This document shows, in pieces, positions 55,719 to 64,000 of a stretch of 64,000 nucleotides of DNA. The first letter of the stretch is position 1; every line of letters begins with the position of its first letter. This DNA is from Verrucomicrobiota bacterium (GTDB lineage: Bacteria; Verrucomicrobiota; Verrucomicrobiia; CAIQCK01), in assembly GCA_026397915.1 (NCBI GenBank), contig JAPLTX010000027.1, positions 1 through 64,000 of the forward strand, given 5' to 3'. The notes below the pieces were generated by a model, which had not been told where the DNA came from, searched no databases, and saw only the letters and a list, made by a program, of their open reading frames with translations. Made by a program: the position numbers and the translations under genes.

Positions 55719-57347
55719 TCACTTCTTTCCAGCGCGGTTTACGTCGGAGGGCGGGGGAAGCAGCTTGGTGTAGGAATCCAGCTTCGCCTTGTCGCCGAGG
55801 CTGACGGCGAGCGTGGCGGCATTTTTTACCAACGACCGGCAACCTTCGTAGCTTGGGTATTTGCGGATCAGACCATCGAGAACGGCGAGCGCATCGGCCG
55901 GTTTGTTGAGCGTCAACAGAAGGTCGGCGAGGCTGTTGGAGACGCGGACGATGTCGTAGGTATTCCGGTAGCCGGATCGGGCGCGTCCGTAGGCAGCGAC
56001 GGCTTCCTGCGAGCTGTGGAGTTGAGCGCAGAGGTCGCCGATTTTTTCATCAAGGACCGGGCTGCGTAATGCGACGTTCTTCTCGGCGAGATAGCTGGCG
56101 GCTTCCGATTCCTTGCCGGCGACGATGAACGTGTTGGCCTTGCGCAGATACGCCCAAGGCAGGTCGGGATGGCGGGTCGCTTCGAGACGATCGGCTTGCT
56201 CGTTGGCGGTGAACGGACACGGCCGGTAGAGCGGATCGCCAACAACCGTCTGCTGCCATGAGAGCGCCGGCGTGGCGGCGTAAGCCGATTCGGCGAAGTT
56301 GTGACCACTGAGAAGCCGCTCGAAGAAAATCTGCGAGTTGAGGACGAGTTGGAGGTAAGGCTCATAGACGTTGCCCACGCTGGCGCCTGCGCCGCGAGCG
56401 AGACTCGGGCCAACCCAGCCGGAGTTCATGGTGGCGGCGCTGAAGGAATGGATGTGATGGACGACAGCACCCGGGCGGAAGCGGAAGTCTGGCCGTCGAA
56501 ACGGCCCCTCCAGCCCGCCTGCATACCAACCGGCGTAGAGCGCGACATCTGTCATCGGATAGTCAGCAGGAAAAACTTCTTCCTTTTCGTCGAGGACAGA
56601 TTCGAATCCGGCACGGCGCGCGGCCTGGTGCGCGGCGCGCAGGTAGTCGTCGGCGGCTTTGTGTCCCGGATCCTGTATGCCGCGCGCGTCGAAATAAACG
56701 CGTCCGAGCAACCCGGTGGTTTCGACCGCCAGCGCCCGGTCCACCAACGCGCGAGCCACAGTAACGCTCGGTCCGTCCAGTCGCGCCACCATCATCATGT
56801 GCCGGCTCGCGGGCGGGAAGAACTCCATTTTGTAAAACGGATTGCCACGCGGCCCGGCCAACATGATGTGGCCCGACGGCAGCACGGCCAGTTCGCTGTC
56901 CACGGCGGCTTCGTTGCGTCGGAACACCGACCGCATCGAATCCGCTGCCTTCTCTTGCAGCGTCGGGTCGGACGCGATCTTCAGCGGCACGCCCCAACAA
57001 AGCACCAGCAACCAACAGTCGTTGCGTTTGACGGCGCCTTTCTCGTCACGCGCCAGCCAGCCGCGTTCTTCGAGGCAATGCTCGATCGGGTCGCGGAGCG
57101 TCTCGTTGAATTGCAGCCGTGAAATCTCCATGGTCTGCGGGCAGTTCACCAGGAGGATGCGATTGGTAGCGACACTGCGGCGCTCGGCGTAGTAGCGCGC
57201 CAGCGCGACGGAATCGGGAAGGGTTTTGTTGGCGACGATGAGCAGCCGTTCGGTCCAGTCCTCCGCGGCGCGAGCCGCCCAAGGCAGAAAAATCAGGCTC
57301 AACACGACCAGCAGGCGCCAACTTCGGTGGGTTGCAGAGGAAGGCAT
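55719..57347 (-). CDS. TIGR03790-family secreted protein with TPR-like C-terminus
   Basis: 542 aa. Signal peptide (LLVVLSLIFLPWAARAA). The family is recognised from RLLIVANKTLPDSVALARYYAERRSV, ILLVNCPQTMEISR, LVLCWGVPLKI, and the YVGWY-like AGWYAGG segment. C-terminal ~130 residues are TPR/HAT-like helices (LPWAYLRKANTFIVAGKES, AVAAYGRARSGYRNTYDIVRVSNSLADL). Function unknown; common in Verrucomicrobia/Planctomycetes. Starts 9 bp after the PhnP-like gene. Confidence 0.75.
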   Translation of the reverse strand: MPSSATHRSWRLLVVLSLIFLPWAARAAEDWTERLLIVANKTLPDSVALARYYAERRSVATNRILLVNCPQTMEISRLQFNETLRDPIEHCLEERGWLARDEKGAVKRNDCWLLVLCWGVPLKIASDPTLQEKAADSMRSVFRRNEAAVDSELAVLPSGHIMLAGPRGNPFYKMEFFPPASRHMMMVARLDGPSVTVARALVDRALAVETTGLLGRVYFDARGIQDPGHKAADDYLRAAHQAARRAGFESVLDEKEEVFPADYPMTDVALYAGWYAGGLEGPFRRPDFRFRPGAVVHHIHSFSAATMNSGWVGPSLARGAGASVGNVYEPYLQLVLNSQIFFERLLSGHNFAESAYAATPALSWQQTVVGDPLYRPCPFTANEQADRLEATRHPDLPWAYLRKANTFIVAGKESEAASYLAEKNVALRSPVLDEKIGDLCAQLHSSQEAVAAYGRARSGYRNTYDIVRVSNSLADLLLTLNKPADALAVLDGLIRKYPSYEGCRSLVKNAATLAVSLGDKAKLDSYTKLLPPPSDVNRAGKK

Positions 57348-57356
57348 GGCGTCCGT

Positions 57357-58133
57357 TCAGACTTCGACGACCAACCCGTCGTAAGCCAGCCGCACGTTGG
57401 GCGGCAGTTCGCGCTCGACGGTGGCGTGATCGAGTTCATGGCAGATGTGAGTGAACCAGACGCGCCCCGGCCGCAATTCGGCAACAACGGCGAGCGCCTC
57501 GCTGAGGTTCATATGATACGGATGCGGCCGGTAGCGCAACGCATCCAGCACCAGCACCGGCACGTTTCGCAGACGGTCTAGCGCTGCCGGCGGGACGGCT
57601 TTGCAGTCGGTGGCATAGGCGAAGCGCGGCCCGGTGTCGTCCTCGAAGAGGAACGCGTGGACGGTGCATTGGCCGTGCGGCAGCTTCAGCGCCGTGACAC
57701 GAGTGGAACTGATCTGAAAAGGCACGAGCGGCTCGAACGAATGACCGTCAATCATCGGCCAGCCCGGCTCGCGCAACGCGGGATCGAACGCGTGGGGGAA
57801 AATGCGGCCGAGCGTTTCCATATCCTGCCGGCCCGCGTAGAGCGGCAGCACGCAGCCACCGTGGCAGAACCGCCGCACGTCGTCGAGGCCAAGGACGTGA
57901 TCGGCGTGCGTGTGGGTGACGAGCACCGCGTCGAGCCGGCGCACGTTGTTGGCAAGGCACTGGCTGCGAAAATCCGGCGTGGTGTCCACGACGATATGAG
58001 CGTCGTCGGTCTCGACCATGATGCTGGGCCGAAACCGCTTGTTACGCGGGTCGGCCGAGACGCAAACCGCGCAGTCGCAAGCAATCATCGGCACTCCTTG
58101 CGACGTGCCGGAGCCAAGAAAGCGAATTTGCAT
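57357..58133 (-). CDS. Metallo-beta-lactamase-fold hydrolase (PhnP-like)
   Basis: 258 aa from ATG giving MQIRFLGSGTSQG; a TTG start four codons earlier would add MSHT. Motifs: FLGSGTSQGVP, two Cys pairs in CDCAVC (zinc site), HTHADHVLG (metal), FAYATDC and FTHICHELDH. These are hallmarks of the PhnP phosphodiesterase-like subfamily, which hydrolyses cyclic phosphates. Co-transcribed upstream of the TIGR03790 gene. Confidence 0.8.
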   Translation of the reverse strand: MQIRFLGSGTSQGVPMIACDCAVCVSADPRNKRFRPSIMVETDDAHIVVDTTPDFRSQCLANNVRRLDAVLVTHTHADHVLGLDDVRRFCHGGCVLPLYAGRQDMETLGRIFPHAFDPALREPGWPMIDGHSFEPLVPFQISSTRVTALKLPHGQCTVHAFLFEDDTGPRFAYATDCKAVPPAALDRLRNVPVLVLDALRYRPHPYHMNLSEALAVVAELRPGRVWFTHICHELDHATVERELPPNVRLAYDGLVVEV

Positions 58134-58320
58134 GGTGTGACTCAAACCGTGAAGCGACGCTAAAGTTACGGAGCCTGACTGTCAAGAATGCAGCCGACAA
58201 CGAAAACGACGCATACATCGAAAACGGCAGTCTCAAGTTCGGGCGCGAAGGCGTTGCGAAACTCCGGTCATTGAAGGGTTTGAATGCGGCGGTCTATCCC
58301 TGCTAGAGTCGGCGTGTGCG

Positions 58321-60450
58321 ATGAGCCAGGAAAATCACGACAGCCATTCAGAAAAGAGAGGCGACGCAAAGCAGAAAGCAAGGCTCGTCGAGCCGGACGG
58401 AGCGTCGGCGGGCTTATGTTTGTGGACGTGGCTGGGCCGCCCTCGCGCTTGGAGCGCGGCGCAGGTCATGGCGCTGGCGACGCTGGCGTGTCTTGCTGCG
58501 GCGCTGCTCACGGTCTTGCTGGCCCCTGCCACCGTTGGTGTGCCCATGGCCTGGGCATTGGCTGCGTTAGCCTACCTGTTGCTCGGTTTTATCCTCAGCC
58601 GCGAAGTCGTTCGGTCTTTCCGCTGTGAATACCCTCATGAAGCAAGCGTCATGAATGAAAACCTTCTGAAATCAGAGAAGTCTTCCGCAGCACCCGAACT
58701 ATCGCCAGGAATTGCCGGTCAAGGGAAGAACTCAGAGGCCGTCAGGTCGTCCGTGTTATTCTGGAGCACGATCCTCATGACGGCTGTGCTTTTCTATGTG
58801 ATGTTTCTCGACAAGTTGTTGATCGTCGAAGATGTAAACATGGAGGCGATGGACATGCCGCTAACCGTGGCGCACTTGGAGCGGGCGAGAGAAAAGGGCG
58901 TTTCCGCTCACAACTATTTCAATGCGGACCCGATCTGGAACAACCTCAAACAGGAGAACCCGCATGGTGCGTTTGCTTACTTCGGTAAGCGTTTTCAGTT
59001 CGAGTTCTTCGCGTTTCAAGCGCCGCTGCTGAGCGCGCTCTACGTGCCGTTCGTGAAGCTGGCGGGCGTCGGTGCGAAGACGGTGGCATTGTATTCCACG
59101 TTCTTCGCGTGGCTGGCTTGGATGCTGATGGGCTTGCTGGCTTGGCAGATGTTTGGACGCTGGTGCGCGCTGCTGGCGATGCTGCTGTTGATCTCCAGCT
59201 TGGGGTGGCTGATTCACACGAAGATCGCTTACACGGCGTGGATGCCGTCGGCAGTCATGGTCAACGCCTTGGCGCTGGCCGGCTGTTTGTATCTGCAGCG
59301 GCCACGGCACTGGCCGCTCGTGGTGATGGGCTGCCTGGTCGGCGGGATGTATATGGTCGGCTGGGTGGTGCATGTCTTCGGCAGCTTAATGGTTGGGTTA
59401 ATGATCGTCATCGGGGGACCTCGACACATCCGCAAGACCGCGACGGATGTGGGCGTTGCGGTCGTGGCGGCGGCCGGCGCGATCTTCGCAGTGACGGCGG
59501 CCTATGCGCTTTATCATCATTCGACCTTCGCCGAGATCCACACAACGATCTGGGCGGCGTTGTTCGGGCGCTTCTCCCAAGGCTCGGTGCCGGGCCATGA
59601 ACTCTCACTCGCCGGCAAACTCGCCTACGCCTTTCGCTGCATGTTTGTGGACATGCGCACGATGGATCACATGGACAAGTGCCTCGAGGGACATCCGGCG
59701 GTGCCTTTGCTCTTCAGTGTCTTGTTTGGCCTCGGCCTGCTCTACTCGATCAAGCAACGCAGCGCAGGTGACAAGGTGCTGCTGATCTGGCTGGTAAGCG
59801 TCTTCGGCGTGCTCGGTTCGTTTCTTACGTTCACGCATCGTTACGCGCTGCTGGCGCTGCCGGCGATGAGCATCGTTGCGGCGCGCGGCGTGGCGGGCAT
59901 TGCCGGCGACCTATGGCGCTGGCAAGGCCGGCTGGCGCGCGCGGCGTTTGGGGTGGGAGTGGCGGTGTTGCTAGCGCTGACGCTGGCACAAACGCACCGG
60001 TGGTTTTATGTGGACTACATGCTGAACAAGCCACCCGTTTTCGAAGTGGATCGCATGCGTGGCCACGCCTCACTTGCCGATTGGCTCAGCAAGACCGGTT
60101 CGTCTCGCGACACGCTGGTGGTGCTGGGAGATCCGATCATGTTTCCGCACACCAGTTTTCTCTTCGACACGTTTGGACAGAATTACAGGTTCATGTATTG
60201 GTCGAACCGGTTCAGGACCGATTCGACGCCAGTTCAAGTGCAGGAGTGGGAGCAGAAACAGCTCACGGAGCATCGCCGGATCGTGTATGCGTTTTCGACT
60301 GTGCTGCTGGGCGATTCGCAAACGGGCACAATCACAAATGATTGGCGGCCTTTCTTGGCGGCACACACGGGACTGAGGCCCGCGTGGACTTACTCGTATG
60401 CCGGCCGACCGCCTTCGATCCTCGTGTTTGAAGTCTCCCGTTCACAGTAA
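58321..60450 (+). CDS. Large polytopic membrane protein, GT-C-like
   Basis: 709 aa. A soluble N-terminal ~40 residues; then about twelve helices from ~45 to ~530. The loop after the third helix holds the acidic segment EDVNMEAMDMP, reminiscent of GT-C family acceptor/donor loops. The C-terminal ~130 residues are soluble (VVLGDPIMFPHTSFLFDTFGQNYRF). This tail is echoed in the gene at 62210. No unambiguous catalytic motif. Probably part of a surface-lipid or glycan-modification locus with the radical SAM protein. Confidence 0.55.
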   Translation: MSQENHDSHSEKRGDAKQKARLVEPDGASAGLCLWTWLGRPRAWSAAQVMALATLACLAAALLTVLLAPATVGVPMAWALAALAYLLLGFILSREVVRSFRCEYPHEASVMNENLLKSEKSSAAPELSPGIAGQGKNSEAVRSSVLFWSTILMTAVLFYVMFLDKLLIVEDVNMEAMDMPLTVAHLERAREKGVSAHNYFNADPIWNNLKQENPHGAFAYFGKRFQFEFFAFQAPLLSALYVPFVKLAGVGAKTVALYSTFFAWLAWMLMGLLAWQMFGRWCALLAMLLLISSLGWLIHTKIAYTAWMPSAVMVNALALAGCLYLQRPRHWPLVVMGCLVGGMYMVGWVVHVFGSLMVGLMIVIGGPRHIRKTATDVGVAVVAAAGAIFAVTAAYALYHHSTFAEIHTTIWAALFGRFSQGSVPGHELSLAGKLAYAFRCMFVDMRTMDHMDKCLEGHPAVPLLFSVLFGLGLLYSIKQRSAGDKVLLIWLVSVFGVLGSFLTFTHRYALLALPAMSIVAARGVAGIAGDLWRWQGRLARAAFGVGVAVLLALTLAQTHRWFYVDYMLNKPPVFEVDRMRGHASLADWLSKTGSSRDTLVVLGDPIMFPHTSFLFDTFGQNYRFMYWSNRFRTDSTPVQVQEWEQKQLTEHRRIVYAFSTVLLGDSQTGTITNDWRPFLAAHTGLRPAWTYSYAGRPPSILVFEVSRSQ

Positions 60451-60689
60451 GGCGCACGCGAGCGACGCAACTGTTCTGAGTGCGGTTGAGTAAGAAGCTA
60501 CTTGATCCAATAGGATCTCCCAATAGTTGGCGAGATTCTTCAACGCGGCGGGCGGTTCCTCGCAGTAGAACTTGACGTGGCCGCTGTGGATGCTAAAAAG
60601 TTGGCCTGCAACCGGTCGCGGAGTTTGGACTGGCAGACCGTCCAAGTGTCATTATATTCAGGGGGATGATTCCAAGACCACAAACTGAT
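60451..60689. other. Intergenic region upstream of the radical SAM locus
   Basis: Nothing convincing. A 6-bp inverted repeat (ttggac 60625-60630 / gtccaa 60640-60645) is close to the following translation start; it may be a hairpin or operator. A minus-strand frame (60442-60645) has no clear domain. Confidence 0.5.
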
Positions 60690-60806
60690 ATGAAAATAAT
60701 CCTGATTGTTCCGGCGTGGTGTGAAGAGTTTGGCGCGCTTTCTCGCACTGCGAAGAAGGCTGCGTCATTCCCGCCGCTGAACGTCGGCATCGTGGGAATG
60801 CTCTAA
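60690..60806 (+). pseudogene. Truncated N-terminus of a B12-binding radical SAM-like protein
   Basis: 38 codons: MKIILIVPAWCEEFG ... FPPLNVGIVGML, ending in TAA immediately before the next ATG. The (K)IILIVP..(F)PPLNxGIVGML pattern is the opening beta-alpha of cobalamin-binding radical SAM proteins, which normally continues with A-x-L. It is cut off at exactly that point. Could instead be a short coupled leader ORF. The in-frame ATG at 60666 gives a slightly longer form. Confidence 0.5.
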
Positions 60807-62204
60807 ATGAATGTCACCTTCATCAACCTGCGCCATAACATCTACGATCTGCACGGCATCTATTCACTTGCCGGATCGCTGCGGGAGTGCGACGTGCGAG
60901 TGAACTATGCCGATGCCAGCCGAGATTCGGGACTTACCATTGAGCGCATGAAAGCCAACCCTCCATCGGTCGTGTGCTACTCGGCGATGGAATGCGACGT
61001 GCCGCGTTACATCGAATTCGACAGGGCGCTAAAATCCTCGCTTCCAAAGGTTGTCTCAGTCATTGGCGGTGCCGGGCCGACGTTTCACCCGGAGCAGACC
61101 AAGGACAGCACCATTAATGCTTATTGCATTGGTGAGGGCGAAAAAAGCTTGGCCGGTTTTTGCTTAAACGGATTCAAACAGTTCGGAAACATACGCAAGC
61201 ACGGCGAACCGATGCCTAACTTGATGCCACTGGCAGACCTCGACAGCCTACCGTTCCCAGACCGGATGCCGGTCTACGACGTTGACGCGCTATTGCGCTA
61301 TGCTCCGAAGAAACAGTTTATGAGTGGTCGTGGCTGCCCGTTCACCTGCACTTACTGCCACAATCGCAGGTTCAATGCGATGTTCGGACTGAAGATACGA
61401 AAGAAGTCCGTGGATTATCTGATAGAAGAAATTCTAAGCGTGCGAATTGACTACGGTTTGAGCGAACTGGAGTTTCAGGACGATCAGTTCATCGCAGACA
61501 GGAAGTGGCTTGCCGAGTTCGCGGAGAAGTATGCCATACGAATCGGCCTGCCATACACCTGCAACGCCAGCGCTCCACTGGTCAATGACGACGTTGCATT
61601 TATGCTGAAGGAGTCCGGCTGTGTCGGCGTGTGCTGGTCAATCGAGAGCGGAGTGGATTCCATTCGCCGCCATGTTCTTAATCGCAGGATGAGCAACGAA
61701 GACATTCTTGGTTGTGCGGAATCCCTGCGGAAACACGGCATCTGGTCCCGCATCGGGAACCTTATCGGTCTGCCCGGAGAGACTCCAGACGACATGTTCA
61801 AGACGCTGGAGTTGAATATTGCCTGCCGACCTTATCTTGCAGTAGCCAACATCTTTGCGCCGTATCCCGGCCTAAAGATCACGAGGGACGCAATCGAGCA
61901 GGGCATCTACACGCCGGGAAAGCCGTTACCACATACTGTCTTCCAGCGAAGCTTGCTGAACTTCAGCGCGAAGGAACACGAATTCATTGTGAAGTTGATG
62001 CTGCTGTTCGGATTGCTGGTAAGGTGGCCGAGGCTGTATCAGTATCCGGTGCTGCGCAGGTTCATGTTCGGGCTGCCCGTCCTTGTATTGCGCCTGTTGC
62101 GTGAGGTGATGTATTTGAAATGGATGTCAAAGGTGCACTCTGGCGAAACCGGACTAGCACACAAACTCAAGGTGTTTTGGAGATATTTAGCATCACCTCG
62201 TTGA
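60807..62204 (+). CDS. Cobalamin-binding radical SAM protein
   Basis: 465 aa. N-terminal Rossmann-like domain (NVTFINLRHNIYDLHGIYSLAGSL ... SVIGGAGPTFHPEQ) of the B12-binding type though lacking a clear DxHxxG; the [4Fe-4S] motif CPFTCTYC (C177, C181, C184) and the GLPGETPDDMFKTLEL segment of the core. BchE/P-methylase-like proteins modify carbon skeletons or act as methyltransferases. The C-terminal ~130 residues are basic, with one or two hydrophobic stretches suggesting membrane association (LVRWPRLYQYPVLRRFMFGL). Follows the truncated ORF directly. Confidence 0.85.
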   Translation: MNVTFINLRHNIYDLHGIYSLAGSLRECDVRVNYADASRDSGLTIERMKANPPSVVCYSAMECDVPRYIEFDRALKSSLPKVVSVIGGAGPTFHPEQTKDSTINAYCIGEGEKSLAGFCLNGFKQFGNIRKHGEPMPNLMPLADLDSLPFPDRMPVYDVDALLRYAPKKQFMSGRGCPFTCTYCHNRRFNAMFGLKIRKKSVDYLIEEILSVRIDYGLSELEFQDDQFIADRKWLAEFAEKYAIRIGLPYTCNASAPLVNDDVAFMLKESGCVGVCWSIESGVDSIRRHVLNRRMSNEDILGCAESLRKHGIWSRIGNLIGLPGETPDDMFKTLELNIACRPYLAVANIFAPYPGLKITRDAIEQGIYTPGKPLPHTVFQRSLLNFSAKEHEFIVKLMLLFGLLVRWPRLYQYPVLRRFMFGLPVLVLRLLREVMYLKWMSKVHSGETGLAHKLKVFWRYLASPR

Positions 62205-62209
62205 TTCCA

Positions 62210-64000
62210 ATGAAACAAACAACACGATGGTATGAACGAAGATGGGTAGAAATAGTGCTTGTGTTGGGCATCATTGTGGGCGCGTCTTTTTTCGCGTTCT
62301 GGAGGGTGGATAGTTTTTCAGGAGGATTGCACTGGGAGAACTACGACCACGCTTTCTGCGCGGGCCTTGTTGATTCTGGCCGCGTATCGGCGCAGGACAT
62401 GTGGAGGACGATTGGCAAGGGTTACGCTTCAACGGTGGTCCAGTGCGCGGTCTTGTCTGTTCTGAACATGGGCTGGGGAGCTTCGGGCATTGTGTTCCTG
62501 AATTGTCTGGTGGCCGTGTGGACGGTCACTTTCACTTACATCCTGGCGCGGTTGTGCTTTGGCCGGATGGCCGGCATTGCAGCGGCGACGTTGCTGTTGG
62601 GTTGTCCGGCGTTCATCACCCACACGTTTTGCGGTTACTACGCAGCGCTCTTGAACGCGGCGGCAGCGGTTCCTTGTGTCTTGCTGTTCGTGTTGGCTCA
62701 CAGGACACGGAATCCGCTCTATCTCTTGGGAGCCTCATATCTGCTGTCGTGGTCATATCTGTTCGCGTATGTGAGCTTTCCGGTTCTGATGCTAGCGATC
62801 ATCTTCGCCCTTTTGGTGGCGTCGGCTTTCCAGCGCCGAGTTCTTCTGGGCGTTCGCTGGTATCTTGCGGCCATGACAGTCCTTGTCGTTTCGATCCTTG
62901 CCAATGGCGCGCTGGTATCGGTCTACTACTGTGGACAGGATCCGCTGTTCGTCGTGCGAAGCATCGAGTCACAGAGCACCGGAATACTTGGGCCCATATG
63001 GCAGTTGTTGGACAGTGGCAATAGTGCAAGTCAAGCGGGCGGCCCGACTAAACTGCAACCACAACAAGTCCTGGCCAACGTGCTGAATATGATTGTCGAG
63101 ACTTTTGTTGGAGCCAGTCCGGCATACAAGACGTTTGTGCCATCCATTCCCGCAGCGGTTTGGCCCTTTGACCACCTCGGCGCAAACCTTCCGGGGACGC
63201 CCGCACTTTGCTTTCCTATGACGATTCTGTTGATTGCCGGAGTGATCGGCACGCTCGTTGTCAGGAGGTTTGACTTGATGGTGGTCGCGCTCGTTTGGTC
63301 TGTGCTGTTGCTCATCGTCAGTCTGGCTCTTTCGTTTCACACGCGGCGGCTTGTGATTGTAGCGCCCTTCATGGCAACGACCGCGGCGTTCGGTCTGTCG
63401 TGGTTGGTCACGCTACTTTTCAGGAATTGGCCCCACACGAGACAAAGCCTGATCGTGCTGCTTCCAATGGCCGTCCTAGCGTATGCGGCTCACGACATCA
63501 AATCGCGATTCAGCCAACATCTGCGGACATTGCAATACGACTGCAACGCTGAGGTTGGACAATTCATCTCTCAGAATTTGGACGCAACGAAAGACGTGCT
63601 GGTGCTTCTGGATAAGTCGGTGATGTTCCCCTCGGCATTGTATTGTGAGACCGGCTTCCGCCCATACCGGTTTGCCGTTATGAGCGAGTTCTACTTTCCA
63701 GTCCTACTCGCATCCGGCGACGGGAATCTAGTGCCACTACAAGAAACTTATTCGTGTGAACTCCATCACATGGGTCACATGCTGCGATACTGCAACATGC
63801 AGTTCCCCTCAGTGCCGTTTGATTTACGCCCCGATGCACGAGATGCCGCATGGCAGCAGTTTCATGCGCTACTCCTTTCCGAGAATCAGAAGGGACATCA
63901 ACTCTACCTCTTGGCATCGCTGGCGGAGGAGAAGAGCCTTGAGGCGGGATCTCAATACCTATACCAGTTCTTGCTGACCGAACTGGAGCGAAGAAAGGTT
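62210..64000 (+). CDS. Polytopic membrane protein, runs off the right edge
   Basis: ATG at 62210, 5 bp after the radical SAM stop; no stop codon before the window end, giving at least 597 codons. Starts MKQTTRWYERRWVEIVLVLG. About ten helices, then a soluble region VLVLLDKSVMFPSALYCETGFRPYRF resembling the tail of the gene at 58321, although the rest is diverged. Likely a GT-C-like glycosyltransferase or flippase-type protein, co-transcribed with the radical SAM gene. Confidence 0.6.
   Translation, partial: MKQTTRWYERRWVEIVLVLGIIVGASFFAFWRVDSFSGGLHWENYDHAFCAGLVDSGRVSAQDMWRTIGKGYASTVVQCAVLSVLNMGWGASGIVFLNCLVAVWTVTFTYILARLCFGRMAGIAAATLLLGCPAFITHTFCGYYAALLNAAAAVPCVLLFVLAHRTRNPLYLLGASYLLSWSYLFAYVSFPVLMLAIIFALLVASAFQRRVLLGVRWYLAAMTVLVVSILANGALVSVYYCGQDPLFVVRSIESQSTGILGPIWQLLDSGNSASQAGGPTKLQPQQVLANVLNMIVETFVGASPAYKTFVPSIPAAVWPFDHLGANLPGTPALCFPMTILLIAGVIGTLVVRRFDLMVVALVWSVLLLIVSLALSFHTRRLVIVAPFMATTAAFGLSWLVTLLFRNWPHTRQSLIVLLPMAVLAYAAHDIKSRFSQHLRTLQYDCNAEVGQFISQNLDATKDVLVLLDKSVMFPSALYCETGFRPYRFAVMSEFYFPVLLASGDGNLVPLQETYSCELHHMGHMLRYCNMQFPSVPFDLRPDARDAAWQQFHALLLSENQKGHQLYLLASLAEEKSLEAGSQYLYQFLLTELERRKV

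Noticed and set aside
60442..60645. Minus-strand frame with a stretch reminiscent of methyltransferase C-termini (SGHVKFY)
   Set aside because: Only a weak, short resemblance; no SAM motif; the rest is unremarkable.

Overview
The window is a high-GC bacterial chromosome segment. It is most consistent with the Verrucomicrobiota (Limisphaerales/Pedosphaera-like), with Planctomycetota as the alternative. The evidence is indirect: several GYF_2/DUF4190 membrane proteins, many secreted BNR (sialidase-fold) proteins, a PD40-CXXCH-HEAT giant protein, a TIGR03790-type protein, URO-D-family proteins of the methyltransferase kind, and frequent ATGA/GTGA start-stop overlaps with weak Shine-Dalgarno sites. 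No rRNA or tRNA gene was recognised, so the assignment is an inference.

Layout. (1) 1-3.0 kb, minus strand: the 5' end of an IS5-type transposase at the edge, an HpnK/YdjC-type deacetylase, and a coupled integral-membrane glycosyltransferase. (2) 3.1-7.0 kb, minus strand: a mixed amino-acid operon hisF-hisI-orf-trpE-trpG. It is preceded by a 17-codon leader peptide with three consecutive Trp codons and a classic attenuator (terminator plus competing antiterminator). hisF carries an internal deletion of about 80 nt with a frameshift. (3) 7.1-10.6 kb: a tandem family of GYF_2/DUF4190 membrane proteins and a metallo-beta-lactamase-fold hydrolase. (4) 10.7-18.9 kb: a catabolic group (BNR-LamG protein, MFS transporter, URO-D protein), two secreted proteins of unknown role, and a GntR regulator divergent from a second URO-D gene with a palindromic operator candidate between them. 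(5) 19.0-21.2 kb: a Septu-type defence pair (PtuA ATPase, PtuB HNH nuclease). Upstream is a scar in which the start of an hsdM gene is joined to the end of an hsdS gene. (6) 21.3-40.6 kb, plus strand: nine consecutive genes for exported proteins (NHL propeller, alpha/beta hydrolase, BNR proteins, heparinase II/III, PD40-cytochrome-HEAT, GH32/43-like, Lcl/LamG). (7) 40.7-43.8 kb, minus strand: a DNA adenine methyltransferase followed by a PIN-domain toxin-like nuclease. (8) 44.1-53.9 kb, plus strand: a frameshifted Tat-exported GH127-like gene, a LamG/TIM-barrel glycosidase-like protein, HpcH/HpaI aldolase, 2-hydroxyacid dehydrogenase, MFS transporter, CDGSH protein (minus strand), NAD-dependent epimerase and a DapA-family lyase. 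This looks like a sugar-acid catabolic set. (9) 54.0-58.1 kb: a large perfect palindromic repeat, an SLC13/ArsB-like anion transporter, an FmdB zinc ribbon, a TIGR03790 protein and a PhnP-like hydrolase. (10) 58.3-64.0 kb: two large membrane proteins flanking a B12-binding radical SAM protein. The second membrane protein runs off the right edge.

How it fits together: the organism appears to be a glycan or sugar-acid degrader that exports lyases and BNR/ConA proteins. It imports products through ACS-type MFS transporters and processes them with aldolases and dehydrogenases. The most notable regulatory finding is the trp attenuator controlling a mixed his/trp operon. The most notable evolutionary finding is the Septu locus sitting in the scar of a deleted type I restriction-modification locus.
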